From: Synechococcus sp. UW105
GTDB lineage: Bacteria > Cyanobacteriota > Cyanobacteriia > PCC-6307 > Cyanobiaceae
NCBI RefSeq assembly: GCF_900473935.1
Contig: NZ_UCNN01000030.1
Coordinates: 1 to 64,000, forward strand
Length of the DNA stretch: 64,000 bases
Direction: 5' to 3'
The position numbers and the translations under genes were made by a program. Below are positions 28,126-36,864 of this stretch, in pieces. Positions within the stretch are counted from its first letter, which is position 1. Every line of letters starts with the position of its first letter. The notes under the pieces were generated by a model. It was not told the DNA's origin. It saw nothing but the letters and a program-made list of their open reading frames with translations, and ran no database searches.

Positions 28126-28413
28126 TCAGCTTCTGGCACCCAGATCCTCGAGCTGCCTTCGCACATCGGCGATCGCGGCATTGAGCTGTTCGACGCGATG
28201 TTCAAGCTGGCCTTCCTGGACCACTTTCTCAGTTGCATCGAAGGCTTCACTGCCGTCTTGGATGCGCGGCGCGTAAAGCATGGATCGCTGGCGTTTGGAA
28301 TGTTGACGACGATCCGCTTCGGAAAGCAGCCACCAAGCCAGACCGGCAGCGCCCATGACGGCGCCGCTGATCAGGGTGGCAAGGGTGCCGGAAGCCGTCT
28401 CGCGCTGGGCCAT
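28126..28413 (-). CDS. Small membrane-anchored coiled-coil protein, hypothetical
   Basis: 95 residues. One N-terminal membrane helix (TLATLISGAVMGAAGLAWWL, about 10-29) is followed by a basic segment and a C-terminal coiled coil (EHRVEQLNAAIADVRRQLED, about 70-90). It sits between upp and ilvD, all on the minus strand. The function is unknown. Confidence 0.6.
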   Translation of the reverse strand: MAQRETASGTLATLISGAVMGAAGLAWWLLSEADRRQHSKRQRSMLYAPRIQDGSEAFDATEKVVQEGQLEHRVEQLNAAIADVRRQLEDLGARS

Positions 28414-28442
28414 GGTCTGCTGCTGATGCCTTGTCCTTCAGG

Positions 28443-29063
28443 TTAGGTGGCTGATCCAGTTCTGATCTGCATTCGCTGAACAGGGTCACCGATGCCTGGC
28501 AGAACCCTGCCGTTGTCATCCAGGCTTTCATCGATGCAAGCGGTGTGAATCGTCAAATCAGGGATCTGCTCGCCGATCTGCTTCAGGCCTGGGCTGGCGG
28601 CAACCGCCGTGATCATCCGAACCCGGCGCATGTCATCCACTCCGCGATCGGCAAGTTTGTCCAAAGCCTTCAGGCATTGGCTGCCATCACTGATTTGGTC
28701 AAGAAACACCACCACGCCAGCTTGGGGTTCAATCACCTCTGGAACACCATCAAGGCAAAGCAGTGCATTGGGCAGCACCTGACGTGCGCCCTGCCAGAGA
28801 CTGAGACCTCCTGGCATCAACGGGATGGTCAGAAGCGGCACAGAAGCCTCGATCACACTGCCTTCTGTGTCTTGAAGCGGTGTGGTGACGGCTTCCTTCC
28901 GATGGGGCAGCCAATCGCGAACCGCCTCGTAGCAGAGCCATCGGCCAAGCTCCTCCATCCCGGTCGCGTAAAGGGCTGCTGGTGTTCCCGCATGCCTCAG
29001 CACCGTGAGCCAGTGGGCGATCAGGGGATGGGGGGGAACCACCACCCTCAGGGTCTTGGCCAT
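28443..29063 (-). CDS. Uracil phosphoribosyltransferase homologue with degenerate PRPP loop
   Basis: 206 residues. The C-terminal CIDESLDDNGRVLPGIGDP matches the uracil-binding segment of Upp (typically ASIDxxLNExGYIxPGLGDA), and the N-terminus HPLIAHWLTVLRHAG matches that of Upp. The PRPP-binding loop, normally DPMLATGGS, reads LDQISDGSQ here, and the conserved RAG is IPLMPGG. Catalysis as a standard UPRT is therefore doubtful; it may be a divergent or regulatory relative. Divergently transcribed from the pentapeptide gene. Confidence 0.75.
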   Translation of the reverse strand: MAKTLRVVVPPHPLIAHWLTVLRHAGTPAALYATGMEELGRWLCYEAVRDWLPHRKEAVTTPLQDTEGSVIEASVPLLTIPLMPGGLSLWQGARQVLPNALLCLDGVPEVIEPQAGVVVFLDQISDGSQCLKALDKLADRGVDDMRRVRMITAVAASPGLKQIGEQIPDLTIHTACIDESLDDNGRVLPGIGDPVQRMQIRTGSAT

Positions 29064-29155
29064 GTCGCGTGGATTGGTGGGCAGCTGCCATAACGTGACG
29101 TTTCAAACTACGGCAGGTGGTTCGCCGCTTGTCCGTCAGATCCAATCCCACGACC

Positions 29156-29704
29156 ATGGTCGCCTTTTTTTGCGGTCTTGCCGCACGGCTCAAGCACACT
29201 CGTGCCATTGCCGCTGGACTGCTGACAGCACTGGTTTGCTTAACGGGCACCGTGTTGTGTTTGGGAGCGGAGCCTGCTCTGGCGATCACCGCCCCTGAGC
29301 TCCGTGGCCAATTTGCTGTGCAGGAGATCAGCGCTGATATGCATGGGTTGGACCTGAAGGAGAAGGAATTCCTCAAGGCTGATCTCCAGGGCGTTGATTT
29401 GTCGGACAGCGATCTTCGTGGTGCCGTGATCAATACCTCAATGCTTCAGGGTGCAGACCTCCAAAGGGCAGACCTCGGTGACGTTGTGGCCTTTGCGAGT
29501 CGTTTTGATGGTGCTGATCTTCGTGATGCCCGTTTTGAAAACGCGATGATGATGCAGAGCCGATTTACAGATGCCCGCATTGATGGCGCTGATTTCAGCA
29601 ACGCCGTGATAGATCTTTCACAGCAAAAAGCACTGTGCGCCCGGGCTGATGGGGTGAACAGTGTTACTTCCATCAGTACCCGCGAGAGTCTTGGCTGTCG
29701 ATGA
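29156..29704 (+). CDS. Exported pentapeptide-repeat protein
   Basis: 182 residues from ATG 29156 (an upstream in-frame start at 29117 is possible). A signal peptide ends near PALAI. About ten A(D/N)LXX-type repeats follow at roughly 75-150, such as KADLQGVDLSDSDLRGA and DGADLRDARFENA. They form a right-handed quadrilateral beta-helix. Cyanobacterial lumenal members are common but their function is mostly unknown. It overlaps the CobW gene by 4 bases (ATGA), so the pair is co-translated. Confidence 0.8.
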   Translation: MVAFFCGLAARLKHTRAIAAGLLTALVCLTGTVLCLGAEPALAITAPELRGQFAVQEISADMHGLDLKEKEFLKADLQGVDLSDSDLRGAVINTSMLQGADLQRADLGDVVAFASRFDGADLRDARFENAMMMQSRFTDARIDGADFSNAVIDLSQQKALCARADGVNSVTSISTRESLGCR

Positions 29705-30768
29705 TGCGTCGTCTCCCTGTCACCGTGATTACCGGCTTTCTTGGTGCCGGAAAAACCACCCTGCTTCGCCACTTGCTGTCCAACAGTGGGCAGCGACTTG
29801 CAGTGATGGTGAACGAATTCGGAACCGTCGGTCTTGATGGAGATCTGATCCGAAACTGTGGATTTTGTCCAGAGGATGAGCTTGAGGGACGTCTAGTTGA
29901 ACTCAATAACGGCTGTCTCTGCTGCACCGTGCAGGATGATTTTCTGCCAACCATGGAGACCCTTCTCCAGCGAACTGATTCCCTCGACGGCATCGTGGTT
30001 GAGACGAGTGGTCTTGCACTGCCTCGACCCCTTTTACAGGCTTTGGAATGGCCAGAAGTGCGTTCCAAAGTTGTGGTGAACGGTGTGATTACGGTTGTGG
30101 ATGGTGAATCTCTTGCTGGCGGCAGCCCGGTGGGTGATCTCGAGGCCATCGAGCGTCAACGGCAGGACGATCCGAGCCTCGATCACATCAGTGCCATTGA
30201 AGAACTTTTTGCTGACCAGCTTGAGGCCGCAGACCAGGTTCTGATCAGTCGCGCCGATCTGATTGACCCCGCTCAGCTCAGTGGTGTTCGTGAGCAGCTC
30301 AGCAGCAAGGTTCGAAGTGGCACGCCCTTGCTGGCGATCGAGCGAGGCGTTGTTGATCCGGCTTTGGTGCTCGGCACCAATCGACACGCTGTTGCGTCTG
30401 CAACGCCTGAGGCGGACGACCATCACGACCATCACGACCATCACGATCATCACGACCACACCCATGTCGAGGCGGTCAGTGGCCTTCTGCGCATGGAGTG
30501 CTCCGTCTCTCGAGAGGCTCTGGAACAGTTGCTCCCAGACTTTGTGGCTCGCAATCAAGTGGTGCGATTGAAAGGTCGGGTGTGGCTCCCGGGTAAAGCC
30601 CTGCCGCTACAGCTGCAGATGGTTGGACCTCGTCTTGAATCGTGGTTCGAAGCCGCGCCTGATCAAGCCTGGCGGCCCGATAGTGGGGCCGGTCTTGATT
30701 TGGTGGTGATCGGCTTTGTTGCTGATGCGGCTGACCGTTTGGGTGAACTCCTGCCCGTGCCTGCGTGA
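29701..30768 (+). CDS. cobW: G3E-family GTPase, CobW/metallochaperone type
   Basis: 355 residues. Walker A is GFLGAGKTTLLRHLL near residue 12, the metal-binding NNGCLCCTVQDD (CxCC) near residue 75, and ETSGLALPRP follows. A linker has four exact His-His-Asp repeats (residues 241-252) plus HTHVE, a metal-rich loop typical of Zn or Co chaperones. A C-terminal CobW_C domain follows. The metal (Zn, Co or other) cannot be decided from sequence. The ATG overlaps the upstream stop. Confidence 0.88.
   Translation: MMRRLPVTVITGFLGAGKTTLLRHLLSNSGQRLAVMVNEFGTVGLDGDLIRNCGFCPEDELEGRLVELNNGCLCCTVQDDFLPTMETLLQRTDSLDGIVVETSGLALPRPLLQALEWPEVRSKVVVNGVITVVDGESLAGGSPVGDLEAIERQRQDDPSLDHISAIEELFADQLEAADQVLISRADLIDPAQLSGVREQLSSKVRSGTPLLAIERGVVDPALVLGTNRHAVASATPEADDHHDHHDHHDHHDHTHVEAVSGLLRMECSVSREALEQLLPDFVARNQVVRLKGRVWLPGKALPLQLQMVGPRLESWFEAAPDQAWRPDSGAGLDLVVIGFVADAADRLGELLPVPA
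30421..30456 (+). repeat. Four tandem 9-bp units encoding His-His-Asp
   Basis: CATCACGAC repeated four times (third copy CATCACGAT) inside the CobW gene. Repeat slippage could change linker length without breaking the frame. Confidence 0.8.
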
Positions 30769-30773
30769 ATCGA

Positions 30774-30799
30774 AAGCCTTCTGTTCGAGGAGAAGGCTT
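30774..30799 (+). terminator. Hairpin after the CobW gene
   Basis: AAGCCTTCT (30774-30782) pairs with AGAAGGCTT (30791-30799), a 9-bp stem with an 8-base loop six bases past the stop. There is no T-tract, so termination is plausible but not certain. Confidence 0.5.
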
Positions 30800-30999
30800 C
30801 TGCCTCGATCATCCTCGCCATCCATGCTTTGCAGTGAAGCCCTGTCCCAGTCACTGAGTTAGAAGGCTGGTCTGGATGGCAATTCCAGTCAGCGCAAAGC
30901 TCACAAGACTGGTCAATCCGGCGGCACCATCACCAACGATGTTGGTCGGCAGGCTCTGATCTCACGACAGCAGTCGCCAGGCGATCTGATCGCCAATGC

Positions 31000-31623
31000 T
31001 CAGTGGGTCACAACGAGTTCCCGAATTTTGGCTCGTTTCACTTGTTGCGCTAAATCCAAGAGGTCATTGCGGTCGATTAGGCCGATGCAGCCAAGGGTGC
31101 CGCTGTTGCCATTGCGTCCAGCGCTTGGATCTTGGTGAATGCCTAGGACCCTTCGACCGGTCGTAAAGGTTGGTTCGATGCTGATCCAGATTGGGCCGAG
31201 CTCCGGGTAGGCACCTGCCGCCAATGGTTCCACGGGGCCAAGGGTGTAGTGGCCTGCGGGAAGAGGGGCGCGGCTTCCCATCTGGTCGCGATCGGCATCC
31301 TGGCGATTGGCTCGACCACTGAGCGCGTCGTAGTGACGGACCGGATGGCCAGGGATTTCCAAGCGCAGATCCCAGATCGGATCACCCGTGCCTGCTAACT
31401 GTCGATGGGTCTTTTCAAGCACGAGCACCGACTCTCCATCCTGTTGGAGACGTGCCAGTAGTTCCTCTGGCGCAATGCTGCTCCTTGCGGGAGCGGTGCT
31501 TTGGGGTCTTGCCAGGGCAATGGTGGCTAGGGCCTGCTCCAGGGTCTGAGCAGCTGCTAATCCAGGTGCTGTCAGAACAGCAGAGAGAAACACAAGCGTG
31601 ATCGAGAGGCGTTCCTTCAGCAT
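31000..31623 (-). CDS. L,D-transpeptidase-like (YkuD fold) exported protein
   Basis: 207 residues from ATG 31623. A signal peptide (MLKERLSITLVFLSAVLTAP, cleavage near LAAAQ) sends it to the periplasm. The C-terminal half has the YkuD layout: a conserved His in VLGIHQDPSAGRNGNSG, then the catalytic Cys in GTLGCIGL, where classical members have SHGC. Related enzymes crosslink peptidoglycan. The missing second His makes activity uncertain. A 231-base gap to cobW contains a short TM-like reading (see findings). Confidence 0.7.
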   Translation of the reverse strand: MLKERLSITLVFLSAVLTAPGLAAAQTLEQALATIALARPQSTAPARSSIAPEELLARLQQDGESVLVLEKTHRQLAGTGDPIWDLRLEIPGHPVRHYDALSGRANRQDADRDQMGSRAPLPAGHYTLGPVEPLAAGAYPELGPIWISIEPTFTTGRRVLGIHQDPSAGRNGNSGTLGCIGLIDRNDLLDLAQQVKRAKIRELVVTH

Positions 31624-31702
31624 CCGCACCACCGCAATGGATGCAGAAAGCTACGGATTGTTTTTTTCGCTCACGAAAGAAAAAGCCAGTTCCTTGTCTG
31701 AC

Positions 31703-31719
31703 CTCAGGTCTCACCTGAG
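31703..31719 (-). promoter_or_regulatory. 7-bp inverted repeat between the MFS and transpeptidase genes
   Basis: CTCAGGT and ACCTGAG with a 3-base loop, 23 bases past the MFS stop on the minus strand. A short T-rich run appears about 20 bases further on. It may be a weak terminator or a binding site. Confidence 0.35.
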
Positions 31720-31741
31720 ATGTCAATACGCTCCACCTGGG

Positions 31742-33001
31742 TCAGTGGATGAAGGGTGTGAAGGCTGTTTCACGGGTGTAGCCAAGACAGGTAATCAAGG
31801 TGATCAGACCTGCAACCGCTGCCAGTAGAGCTGGACTGACGGGCTGACCTGTGTGCAACACCAGCCATGTGGCGGCAAGAGGGGTGAGGCCTCCAATCCA
31901 TCCCTCTGCAACGTTGAAGGCAAGCGCCAGGCCTGTGTTGCGCACCTCGCCAGGCATTAATTCGACGTTGGCCGCATTTTTGGCGCCAGCCAGGATGGCC
32001 ACAGCCACCACCAGCCCCACCTCGCCACGAAGAATGTTGTTGATGCTGTCGCTCTGGAGCAGGGTAAAGATGGGCCAAGCGCCAAGAACTAACCAGCCGC
32101 TGCCAATCACAAACAGTGGTTTGCGACCAACCCTGTCGCTGATCCAGGCCGCGATCGGATAAAGAATCAAGAGGAGCGCCATCACGCGTGTATTCAGTGA
32201 CAGGGCAGTTCCTGCTGAGAGTTTGTCGATGGTTTCAAGATCGCTGACAACGTAGACAAATAAGAGATAAAAACTAACGCTGCTAGCCACATTGAGCAGC
32301 ATCACTTTGGTGATCGGCCAACGGTGCTTCAGCACCATGCGAAGTGGTTGAGACGTCTTGTTTTGATTCAGCAACGCTGGTTTCAGATGCCTGCGAAGCA
32401 TCACCCCTGCAAACGCAATGAATGAACCCAGTGCAAACATCAGTCGCCAACCCCATTGCTCTAGCTTGTCGGGTTGCAACAGTTGCGCCAGTCCTTCGCT
32501 GAGGGCTGACGCCAGCCACATGCCAGCAACGGATCCCCATAATCCCCAGATTGAAAGAATGCCTCGCTTCCGTTCCGGTGAACGTTCGCAGAGAAAGACA
32601 ATTGAGGTCGTGTATTCACCTCCTGCAGATAGTCCCTGAAGCAGGCGAAGGCTGACCAACAGCACTGGTGCTGCGATGCCGATCTGTTCATAGGTGGGTA
32701 AGAACGCCATCAGTGTTGTGGGAATGGCCATGGCCACAACGCTGATCAAAAGAGCTCTTTGGCTGCCGTGACGATCGCCGATTCGACCAATGATCAGTCC
32801 ACCCAGGGGTCTGACCAGGAATCCCGCTGCAAAAGCAGCAAATGTTGCGAGAAGGGAAAGGGCAGGATTAGTGGAGGGAAAGAAGTGGTGACTGAGCGCG
32901 ACAGCGAAATAGCCATAGAGCGAAAAGTCGTACCACTCCATGACGTTGCCGACGATGCCTGCAGCGATCACGGACAATCGACTGTTGGTTGGGGCGCTCA
33001 T
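31742..33001 (-). CDS. MFS transporter, metabolite:H+ symporter (MHS/ProP-like) type
   Basis: 419 residues with about 12 membrane helices. MEWYDFSLYGYFAVALSHHF at the N-terminus and IGRIGDRHGSQRALL between helices 2 and 3 are typical of the MHS branch (proline/betaine, citrate, shikimate and others). RLLQGLSAGGEYTTSIVFL is the conserved helix 4 motif. The substrate cannot be told. Its ATG overlaps the stop of the methyltransferase gene by 4 bases. Confidence 0.85.
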   Translation of the reverse strand: MSAPTNSRLSVIAAGIVGNVMEWYDFSLYGYFAVALSHHFFPSTNPALSLLATFAAFAAGFLVRPLGGLIIGRIGDRHGSQRALLISVVAMAIPTTLMAFLPTYEQIGIAAPVLLVSLRLLQGLSAGGEYTTSIVFLCERSPERKRGILSIWGLWGSVAGMWLASALSEGLAQLLQPDKLEQWGWRLMFALGSFIAFAGVMLRRHLKPALLNQNKTSQPLRMVLKHRWPITKVMLLNVASSVSFYLLFVYVVSDLETIDKLSAGTALSLNTRVMALLLILYPIAAWISDRVGRKPLFVIGSGWLVLGAWPIFTLLQSDSINNILRGEVGLVVAVAILAGAKNAANVELMPGEVRNTGLALAFNVAEGWIGGLTPLAATWLVLHTGQPVSPALLAAVAGLITLITCLGYTRETAFTPFIH

Positions 33002-33573
33002 GATGCGTCCTCAATGGACCAGTTCAGCCCTGGAATCCACGCCAGGATGGCTGGCTTGCCAGAGAACAGTGTTCTGTAGTCAGGATGGTGTCTGACCAGG
33101 CCTTGTTCTTCGCGTTTTGCTTTTCCGCGCAAGGTCATGGCGAGGGCGATCAGCAGCGCAAGATGCAACGGGCTCTGTCGCATCAGCATCACGCCGGCTG
33201 CGCAGATCAGGACCGCTAAATACAGCGGATGGCGGCAGAGTCGATAGGGGCCTGACTGGACGAGTTGGATTCCAGGTTTTGGCTCTGGTAGGGGAGAAAG
33301 GTTGTCTCCCAGTGCGAGAAAACTCGCCACCGCCCACACCACGCCTCCGGTTAGGAGGCTTCCGCCGCTGATCATCAGGCAGTTGCGCCAGGTCAGGTTG
33401 AGATCTGCCAACGCACTCTGAGGCCATCCCGGCAGGATGATCACCGCCAGGATCAGGATGCCTTGGCCGAGCAGCCACCACTCTCCCTGTTGATTGCGCC
33501 ACAACCCTGCCCAGCTGAGGTTCCAACCGCTCAATGCGGCTTTGATGCCGATCCCCCTTGCTCTCACTCCCAT
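32998..33573 (-). CDS. Isoprenylcysteine methyltransferase-like (ICMT/PEMT) membrane protein
   Basis: 191 residues from ATG 33573 with four or five hydrophobic segments. The C-terminal signature GPYRLCRHPLYLAVL and EEQGLVRHHPDYRTLF is typical of the ICMT/phospholipid-methyltransferase superfamily that methylates thiols or amines. The substrate is unknown. Upstream in-frame codons were dropped because they overlap the divergent SDR gene. The gap to that gene is 38 bases. Confidence 0.75.
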   Translation of the reverse strand: MGVRARGIGIKAALSGWNLSWAGLWRNQQGEWWLLGQGILILAVIILPGWPQSALADLNLTWRNCLMISGGSLLTGGVVWAVASFLALGDNLSPLPEPKPGIQLVQSGPYRLCRHPLYLAVLICAAGVMLMRQSPLHLALLIALAMTLRGKAKREEQGLVRHHPDYRTLFSGKPAILAWIPGLNWSIEDAS

Positions 33574-33611
33574 CTGTCCAAGCACAATTCCATTGTGATT
33601 GGACTTTGAGG

Positions 33612-34331
33612 ATGGAGACGACGAGACGAACCATCCTGATGAGCGGTGCCTCGCGCGGGATCGGTCGGGCGATTGCTGAGCAGGCATTGCGAGACGGACA
33701 CCGTCTCAGCCTTGGCCTACGCAATCCTGATGCTCTAAGAGGGTCGGTGCTGGATCCCGCGATCGCCGGCTCTGATCGCATTCAATTGGTGCCTTACGAC
33801 GCCGTTGATCCAGAGGCGGCCCCCCGTTGGGTGGAGGCCGCTGATGCAGCCTTCGCTGGCTTTGATGCCCTGATCCATTGTGCTGGGATCCTTCTCCCCA
33901 CGCCTCTGCTGTTCTCCGATGCCCATGCTCATGAGCCGGAACTGTTGCTCAAGGTGAATCTGATGGGGCCCTGGTGGCTGACCAGAGCGGCTTGGCCATG
34001 GCTGCAGGCCCACGGCGACGCAAGGATTCAGGTGCTGGTCTCGATGAGTGGAAAACGCAGTAAAGGTCGCTTGGCGGGTTATGCCAGCAGCAAGTTTGCC
34101 CTGATGGGTTTATGCCAAACGATGCGCAATGAAGGTTGGCAGTCCGGTATCCGCGTTACGGCCATCTGCCCGGGTTGGGTCAACACCCAAATGGTGGAAG
34201 GCATCACCGACCTTCCGCCTGAAGCGATGACCCAGCCTCAAGACCTGGCTGCACTGTCGTCTCGACTGCTTGAGCTCCCTGCTTCAGCGGTCCCGTTTGA
34301 ACTTGCTGTTAGCTGCCTACCGGAAGTCTGA
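33612..34331 (+). CDS. Short-chain dehydrogenase/reductase
   Basis: 239 residues, classical SDR. The cofactor motif is SGASRGIGRAIAEQAL near residue 10, with catalytic Ser in VSMSGKRSKG and the YxxxK motif in GYASSKFALMG. Its substrate is not apparent. ATG 33612 is used because it directly precedes the Rossmann motif. It is convergent with the next hypothetical gene. Confidence 0.85.
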   Translation: METTRRTILMSGASRGIGRAIAEQALRDGHRLSLGLRNPDALRGSVLDPAIAGSDRIQLVPYDAVDPEAAPRWVEAADAAFAGFDALIHCAGILLPTPLLFSDAHAHEPELLLKVNLMGPWWLTRAAWPWLQAHGDARIQVLVSMSGKRSKGRLAGYASSKFALMGLCQTMRNEGWQSGIRVTAICPGWVNTQMVEGITDLPPEAMTQPQDLAALSSRLLELPASAVPFELAVSCLPEV

Positions 34332-34342
34332 GCCTGGCTTGT

Positions 34343-34738
34343 TTAATCCAGCGGCATGGCTCCACGCGCGCAAAGAGACCCCCAGCACAGCACTTGCTCT
34401 TCAGCCCAGCTGGATTGCACAGGGATCCAGTCGGCACCAGCACGGGATTGCATACGCACACTGCCGCTTCCGTCGTGTTCGAACCGAATCCGTTGTTGGG
34501 CCACTTCGATCCACCACTGGCTGCCAATGCGGTTGATTCCCATCCGGCAGGGCAGCCAAGGGCCTTCTTGGCTCCGACACTCCAGGGCAATGGTCTCTGC
34601 CTGTTGGCTACGGGCTCTGGTTAGGTTTGAACTGATCAAGCCAATCCCAGTCGTCACCGTTGCTGTCAGCACAACCGCTGTGATGGGAATGGAGGGATGT
34701 TGATGCACTGCGCCGCTGGGCCTTTCTTCAACGTGCAT
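34343..34738 (-). CDS. Hypothetical membrane-anchored protein
   Basis: 131 residues from ATG 34738 (MHVEERPSGAVHQHPSIPIT). One N-terminal helix (about 16-36) anchors a soluble part with three Cys (ALECRS, WLPCRM, VLCWGSLCARG gives two) and Trp-rich segments. It is divergent from purS (60 bases) and convergent with the SDR. No family is recognised. Confidence 0.5.
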   Translation of the reverse strand: MHVEERPSGAVHQHPSIPITAVVLTATVTTGIGLISSNLTRARSQQAETIALECRSQEGPWLPCRMGINRIGSQWWIEVAQQRIRFEHDGSGSVRMQSRAGADWIPVQSSWAEEQVLCWGSLCARGAMPLD

Positions 34739-34798
34739 CTGCTGATTCGGCCGCGGTGCCCCGGCCTGCCAAGATTTAACAATCCCTACGAGGTGACC

Positions 34799-35053
34799 GT
34801 GCCGCGTTATCAAGCCCGCGTATTGGTGAATCTGCGTTCGTCGGTGCTCGACCCGGCTGGTGAAGCGACCCGTTCAGCGGCATTCCGTCTGGGAGTCGAT
34901 GGCGTCAGCAAATTACGTATCGGTAAGTCGGTGGAGCTTGAACTCGAGGCCCCTGATGAGGATGAAGCTCGTCGCCGGTTGGAACTCCTCAGTGACAGGC
35001 TTCTGGCCAACCCCGTGATTGAGAACTGGACTCTGGAGCTTCAGCAATCATGA
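34799..35053 (+). CDS. purS: Phosphoribosylformylglycinamidine synthase subunit PurS
   Basis: 84 residues from the GTG at 34799, preceded by a GAGG-type ribosome site. [20 protein letters not shown] is the PurS N-terminus. It assembles with PurQ and PurL to aminate FGAR in purine synthesis. Its stop overlaps the purQ ATG by 4 bases. The upstream longer frame is not used because it precedes the conserved start. Confidence 0.92.
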   Translation: MPRYQARVLVNLRSSVLDPAGEATRSAAFRLGVDGVSKLRIGKSVELELEAPDEDEARRRLELLSDRLLANPVIENWTLELQQS

Positions 35054-35703
35054 GTGTCGGAGTTGTCGTCTTTCCCGGTTCCAACTGTGACCGGGACGTG
35101 CGCTGGGCCAGTGAGGGGTGTCTGGGGATTCCCACCCGCTACCTCTGGCATGAGGAGAGGGATCTCAGTGGCTTGGATGCGGTTGTCTTGCCCGGCGGTT
35201 TCAGCTATGGCGACTATCTGCGCTGCGGTGCAATTGCCCGGTTCGCCCCTGTGCTCGAGTCGCTTGTTGACTTCGCAGCACGGGGTGGAAGGGTCCTTGG
35301 CATCTGCAACGGCTTTCAGGTGCTCACCGAGTTGGGATTGCTCCCCGGCGCCTTAACGCGCAATCGCAATCTCCATTTCATTTGTGAGGATGCCGAACTG
35401 GAGATCGCTTCAGTGCGCACTCCCTGGACGAACGCAGCCAAAGCCAGTGACAGGATCACGCTGCCCATTGCTCACGGAGAAGGCCGTTATCAGTGTTCTG
35501 ACGAGACCCTGCGTCAACTGCAAGAAGATGACTGCATCGCTTTTCGCTACCTCTCCAACCCCAATGGTTCCGTTGGCGATATCGCCGGCATAACCAATGC
35601 CGAAGGCAATGTGCTCGGCCTGATGCCTCATCCCGAGCGGGCCTGTGATGCCGTTACCGGAGGGGTTGACGGACGCTTGCTGATCAAGGCCCTGCTCAGT
35701 TGA
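35050..35703 (+). CDS. purQ: Phosphoribosylformylglycinamidine synthase subunit PurQ (glutaminase)
   Basis: 217 residues, class I glutamine amidotransferase. The nucleophile is Cys86 in [14 protein letters not shown], with the His-Glu pair in [10 protein letters not shown] near the C-terminus. [14 protein letters not shown] and [13 protein letters not shown] are PurQ-specific. It supplies ammonia for FGAR amidation. Translationally coupled to purS. Confidence 0.96.
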   Translation: MSVGVVVFPGSNCDRDVRWASEGCLGIPTRYLWHEERDLSGLDAVVLPGGFSYGDYLRCGAIARFAPVLESLVDFAARGGRVLGICNGFQVLTELGLLPGALTRNRNLHFICEDAELEIASVRTPWTNAAKASDRITLPIAHGEGRYQCSDETLRQLQEDDCIAFRYLSNPNGSVGDIAGITNAEGNVLGLMPHPERACDAVTGGVDGRLLIKALLS

Positions 35704-35750
35704 ACCCACCGCTTTGTTGATGTCCTATGCATCGCAGAGTTCCGCGTCTC

Positions 35751-35782
35751 CGTTGTGAGCTGTCTCCGTTCTGAGCTGTCTG
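35751..35782 (+). repeat. Two tandem 16-bp repeats upstream of the S66 peptidase
   Basis: CGTTGTGAGCTGTCTC (35751-35766) and CGTTCTGAGCTGTCTG (35767-35782), 14 of 16 positions identical, in the 150-base gap after purQ. They may be a regulator site or chance duplication. Confidence 0.4.
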
Positions 35783-35853
35783 GGTTCGAGACCGGCTGCG
35801 GTGAGCTCTGATCAGCTCCAAACTGCTTGCAGCCCTGTGCCGCCGGAGGCCTG

Positions 35854-36864
35854 GTGATCGATCGCAGCCATCTAGCCCCTTTGTCCCGTCGCGCTTTGCT
35901 CCGCCTCGGATGTGTCGGAGCAGGTGTGCTGGGAAGCTCTGTTTTCGGGTCATTTGCAGCCTTGGCTGCAGGCCGTCAATCGACGTCTGTTTCGGCTCCA
36001 CCCTCCCCTTTGCGACGCGGCTCTCGACTGCGGGCTGTCAACCCAGGCACCTGGATTGATCCCGAGACCGATCTCACCCCCCTGATTCAACGCTGTGCCG
36101 TCGAGGGCTGGCATCTGGAGGTCCCTCCCAGTGTGATGGGCCAGTGGCGTTATTTCTCTGGTCAAGACCACGAGCGCGTGGCTGAGCTGGAGGCTGCCTG
36201 GTCTGATCCCTCGGTGGATGGCGTGATCACCTTGGCCGGCGGCTGGGGAGGGGCTCGTGTTTTGGAAGCGGGTTTTCGTTTCCCGCGACGTGCCAAGTGG
36301 ACCCTTGGCTTTTCAGATACCAGCGCTCTTTTATTGGCCCAGTGGGCAGCAGGATTGCCTGGTGCAATCCACGGCTTCAGTGGCGGATCTGATCTTCAGT
36401 GGCAGCGCACGGTTGACCTTCTGTCTGGTCGGTCTGTGGCACCGCTCATCGGCAGGTCTGTGCGCTCAGGCGTGGCCACTGGGCCACTTGTGGTGACCAA
36501 CCTCACGGTGGCCACGCACCTGATCGGTACGGCATGGATGCCAAACCTGAAGGGTGTGATTCTTGTGCTGGAGGATGTCGGTGAAGCGCCCTACCGCGTT
36601 GATCGCATGCTCACCCACTGGCGTATGGCTGGTTTGCTCCCGTCCCTTGCTGGAGTGGCCTGTGGTCGCTTCAGCTGGGCGAAGGATGACATCCTCCCAG
36701 GTGATTTCTCGATGGAAGAAATTCTCGAGGAACGCCTCGGAGAACTCGGCATCCCCTTGGTTCTGGATCTTCCTGTGGGCCATGGTCGTCCGAACATGGC
36801 ACTGCCGTTGGGGAGGATGGCGCGTTTGGATGGCACACGCGGAAGCCTCACCCTGCTCGGATGA
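35854..36864 (+). CDS. S66-family peptidase (LD-carboxypeptidase/MccF-like), exported
   Basis: 336 residues from the GTG at 35854, preceded by GGAGG (35844-35848) at a good spacing. The N-terminus has RRALLRLGCVGAGVLG, a signal-like and possibly twin-arginine segment. The catalytic Ser154 lies in LGFSDTSALLL, the Glu in LEDVGEAPYRVDR and the His in LPVGHGRPNMALPLG, as in S66 peptidases. Members cut L,D-peptide bonds in muropeptides or inactivate microcin C-like compounds. Overlaps ggt by 4 bases (ATGA). Confidence 0.85.
   Translation: MIDRSHLAPLSRRALLRLGCVGAGVLGSSVFGSFAALAAGRQSTSVSAPPSPLRRGSRLRAVNPGTWIDPETDLTPLIQRCAVEGWHLEVPPSVMGQWRYFSGQDHERVAELEAAWSDPSVDGVITLAGGWGGARVLEAGFRFPRRAKWTLGFSDTSALLLAQWAAGLPGAIHGFSGGSDLQWQRTVDLLSGRSVAPLIGRSVRSGVATGPLVVTNLTVATHLIGTAWMPNLKGVILVLEDVGEAPYRVDRMLTHWRMAGLLPSLAGVACGRFSWAKDDILPGDFSMEEILEERLGELGIPLVLDLPVGHGRPNMALPLGRMARLDGTRGSLTLLG

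Noticed and set aside
30421-30456. Tandem repeat as a CRISPR array
   Set aside because: Repeats are 9 bases without spacers and lie in a protein-coding His-Asp linker.
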